DNA of 7,522 nucleotides, taken from assembly GCA_030550075.1 (NCBI GenBank), contig JAUQQB010000110.1, forward strand, positions 724 through 8,245, given 5' to 3'. The DNA comes from Chloroflexota bacterium. GTDB lineage: Bacteria; Chloroflexota; Anaerolineae; Thermoflexales; Thermoflexaceae. Numbering within the stretch: position 1 is the stretch's first letter; each line of letters opens with the position of its first letter. Shown one piece after another: positions 6,209 through 7,522 of this stretch. The notes under the pieces were generated by a model. That model saw only the letters and a list, made by a program, of their open reading frames with translations, ran no database searches and was not told the origin of the DNA. Both the position numbers and the translations under genes were made by a program.

Positions 6209-7231
6209 ATGGAAAGCCAGGGCGGATTCCCTCTGATCGCCTTATGTCTGGCGCCCTTCCTGGCCTTTGGACCCATGATTGCGTACGCCCTGTTCGCATG
6301 GTGGTTTGATCGCTTTGAAAAAGAGCCCATCTGGCTTGTTGGAGCTGCTTTCCTGTGGGGAAGCATCCCAACCATCCTGCTGTCTCTATGCGCTCAGCTT
6401 CCAGCGGCTGCGATCTTCGAGGCCGCCCTGGGACCCCAGGCGGCGGGCGCCCTCTCCGCGATCATCGTGGCGCCGTTCACAGAGGAGTTATTCAAGGGCT
6501 TCTTTGTGTTGTTGCTTTTCTTGCTTTACCGCAGGGAGATTGATAGCCTCTACGATGGTTTTCTCTATGGCTCCCTCGTGGGCTTCGGGTTTGCGGCGAC
6601 GGAGAACATGGTGTATTTCCTGGGCGCGGCCTCGAAGGGAGGTCTGGGGGGCATGTTGGGGAATTTTATCGCCCGCGCGATCTTCTTCGGCCTCAATCAC
6701 GCCGCCTACACGGCCCTCACCGGCCTGGGCTTCGCCGCGGCCCGCCTCTCCCGCTCCACCCTGGTCCGGCTAAGCGCCCCGATCCTCGGCCTGGGCGGGG
6801 CGATGGCGTTCCATGCCCTGCATAACACGGTGGCCACCGTAACCGAAGCGACCGAATCGGTGCTTTTCTGTCTTTTCTGGCTGCCCATCAACTGGATAGG
6901 GGCGCTGTTGGTCTTCGCCATCGCCCTCTACGGCCTGTTCCGGGAGCGGCAGTGGATCCGAACCTATCTGCGGGAGGAGGTGGAGGCGGGGGTACTGTCG
7001 GAGCCGCTGTATCGAGAATGCGCCTCCTTCCTGGCCCGGATCGGATCTCGCTGGGGCGCGCTGTTGCGGGGGGATATGCAGGGCTTCCAGCGGCTGGGGC
7101 GGATCCATCGCCTGGCGACGGAGCTGGCCTTCCGCAAGCACCAGCGGACGGCCCTGGGGGAGGCCCGGTGGGAGCCGGAGATCGAGCGCCTGCGGGCGGA
7201 GCTCCGCCGGTGGGTGGAGGCGGGGGCGTAA
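6209..7231 (+). CDS. PrsW-family intramembrane metalloprotease, paralogue B
   Basis: This 340-residue paralogue of the preceding protease has the same layout: N-terminal helix, DRFEKEP (34-40), motif 1 EELFK (92-96), motif 2 FAATE (128-132), His in GLNHAAYT (H164), and motif 3 HALHN (202-206). Motif 2 has the usual Glu, while motif 3 ends in Asn rather than the Asp often quoted for PrsW. The two paralogues therefore differ at one motif position each, in opposite senses. The charged tail (about 246-340) matches paralogue A strongly near its end (ELAFRKHQRTALGEAR). GGAGGA at 6194-6199 lies nine bases before the ATG. The 75-bp gap after gene A shows no terminator, so both are probably on one transcript. 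PrsW members act in the membrane on single-pass substrates; the gene just upstream of the pair encodes a protein of that topology. The substrate is not known. Confidence 0.91.
   Translation: MESQGGFPLIALCLAPFLAFGPMIAYALFAWWFDRFEKEPIWLVGAAFLWGSIPTILLSLCAQLPAAAIFEAALGPQAAGALSAIIVAPFTEELFKGFFVLLLFLLYRREIDSLYDGFLYGSLVGFGFAATENMVYFLGAASKGGLGGMLGNFIARAIFFGLNHAAYTALTGLGFAAARLSRSTLVRLSAPILGLGGAMAFHALHNTVATVTEATESVLFCLFWLPINWIGALLVFAIALYGLFRERQWIRTYLREEVEAGVLSEPLYRECASFLARIGSRWGALLRGDMQGFQRLGRIHRLATELAFRKHQRTALGEARWEPEIERLRAELRRWVEAGA
7119..7142 (+). repeat. 24-nt block identical to 6033-6056
   Basis: This is the second copy of the exact match shared by the tails of the two PrsW-type genes, encoding most of TELAFRKH in paralogue B. 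Confidence 0.7.
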
Positions 7232-7240
7232 AGGAGCTTT

Positions 7241-7282
7241 GAGGGGGGAGGATGCGAGATCCCCGAGGTTCGTGCCCTCCTC
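7241..7282 (+). terminator. Weak terminator-like hairpin after the protease pair
   Basis: GAGGGGGG (7241-7248) can pair with CCCTCCTC (7275-7282) with one G-U pair. An alternative inner hairpin uses GGAT (7250-7253) and ATCC (7259-7262) around a five-base loop. It sits ten bases after the stop codon of paralogue B. There is no clean T-tract afterwards, so it is at best an imperfect intrinsic terminator. Confidence 0.25.
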
Positions 7283-7315
7283 TGTTCCCAGTTTGTTCAC
7301 AACTTGTTCCCATGC
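7283..7315 (+). promoter_or_regulatory. Three 11-bp direct repeats (TGTTC[CA]CA), possible operator
   Basis: TGTTCCCAGTT (7283-7293), TGTTCACAACT (7294-7304) and TGTTCCCATGC (7305-7315) are adjacent and in helical phase. Each begins TGTTCxCA. A TAAGAT sequence (7322-7327) lies seven bases past the last unit and matches four of six -10 bases, a layout compatible with an activator site standing in for a -35 box, as at PHO-box promoters. The site would drive a rightward gene, but what follows is insertion-sequence DNA, so the original target may have been separated from it. The regulator is inferred by pattern only. Confidence 0.45.
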
Positions 7316-7328
7316 GCTGATTAAGATC

Positions 7329-7400
7329 TGGGTAGTAAGCGAATTCAAGTTGGGCTGTCCGAACATCCAGAAAACACCTCAGTAATTCGGTAATAACCCA
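7329..7400. repeat. Imperfect inverted repeat near the insertion-sequence left end
   Basis: TGGGTAGTAAGCGAATT (7329-7345) and the reverse complement of 7384-7400 (TGGGTTATTACCGAATT) match at 13 of 17 positions, with a 38-base spacer. The region is AT-rich compared with the rest of the window. It may be a subterminal transposase-binding structure of the insertion sequence, or part of its end. No target-site duplication can be tested because the right end is outside. Confidence 0.3.
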
Positions 7401-7436
7401 CATTCCGCACCTTGAGAAGACAAAAATAGGATTTTG

Positions 7437-7465
7437 TGGTATCCTTCAGGGACAGGAGGATACCA
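7437..7465 (+). promoter_or_regulatory. Hairpin covering the transposase ribosome binding site
   Basis: TGGTATCCT (7437-7445) is perfectly complementary to AGGATACCA (7457-7465) across an 11-base loop. The 3' arm contains the second half of the Shine-Dalgarno sequence AGGAGGA (7454-7460) and runs up to the base before the ATG. In a transcript entering from outside, this stem would hide the ribosome site. Similar protection from read-through translation is known for IS10 and IS50. Confidence 0.6.
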
Positions 7466-7522
7466 ATGGCCGAGGTCAAATATACGACCCAACGCCTGGA
7501 TCATTTGGGCATCGTGGCGGGT
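7466..7522 (+). CDS. Transposase, DUF4277/IS1634-type, N-terminal fragment
   Basis: Only the first 19 codons are present; the frame is open to the window edge. The peptide MAEVKYTTQRLDHLGIVAG carries the TQRLDHLGIVAG sequence that I recognise as the conserved beginning of DUF4277-containing transposases of the IS1634 family (DDE, IS4-related). The start is supported by AGGAGGA five bases before the ATG. The catalytic residues lie outside the window, so whether the transposase is intact cannot be judged. It follows the protease pair by 234 bp and belongs to a mobile element, not to the membrane-protein cluster. Confidence 0.8.
   Translation, partial: MAEVKYTTQRLDHLGIVAG

Larger units (their letters stand above)
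7391..7522 (+). mobile_element. Left part of an IS1634-type insertion sequence (truncated by window)
   Basis: The transposase start at 7466 shows that a mobile element enters here. GC content over 7321-7440 is about 42% (50 of 120 bases by count), clearly below the neighbouring genes, as expected for foreign DNA. The exact left terminus is not resolved: it may lie near 7391-7410 or further left near 7320-7330, and the coordinate given is a working choice. The right end is beyond the window. Confidence 0.6.

Noticed and set aside
7351..7370. TGTCCGAACA as an inverted copy of the TGTTC operator unit
   Set aside because: It is a single short near-palindrome without the 11-bp repeat, inside probable mobile-element DNA.

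Overview
The window is GC-rich bacterial DNA in which every convincing gene lies on the + strand. The codon use (G/C third positions), the Pro/Thr- and Gly/Pro-rich linkers on single-pass anchors, the membrane zinc-ribbon and WD40 proteins, and the paired PrsW-type proteases suggest a possibly thermophilic Chloroflexota-like bacterium. That assignment is an impression from style; no marker gene here proves it.

Layout. Positions 1-353 hold no convincing complete gene: a short open frame ends at a TAG at 185-187, and the same frame stays open beyond it. Three genes follow: a two-helix membrane protein with two zinc ribbons (354-863), a membrane-anchored seven-bladed WD40-like propeller (1008-2252), and a large polytopic membrane protein of unknown function (2295-4178). 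A gap of about 130 bp holds an 11-bp-spaced direct repeat built on TGTTC. A second cluster follows: a single-pass protein with a (GPQPG)-type stalk and an exported Cys-containing domain (4312-5148), then two paralogous PrsW-family intramembrane metalloproteases (5159-6133 and 6209-7231). The 235 bp after them hold a weak terminator-like hairpin, a second and longer copy of the TGTTC repeat array, a drop in GC content, and the start of an insertion sequence whose transposase (DUF4277/IS1634-type N-terminus) runs off the window at 7522.

How the genes may work together. All six complete genes encode membrane proteins, and two of them (propeller and stalked protein) have an N-in/C-out topology with an exported sensory-looking domain. 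PrsW proteins are known as site-1 proteases that cut exported domains of single-pass membrane proteins such as anti-sigma factor RsiW. The tight coupling of the stalked protein to two PrsW paralogues suggests an enzyme-substrate module, but no sigma factor or anti-sigma domain is present. The two repeat arrays resemble the architecture of PhoB/PhoP-type operators and may mark promoters under a shared response regulator. Both ideas are inference.
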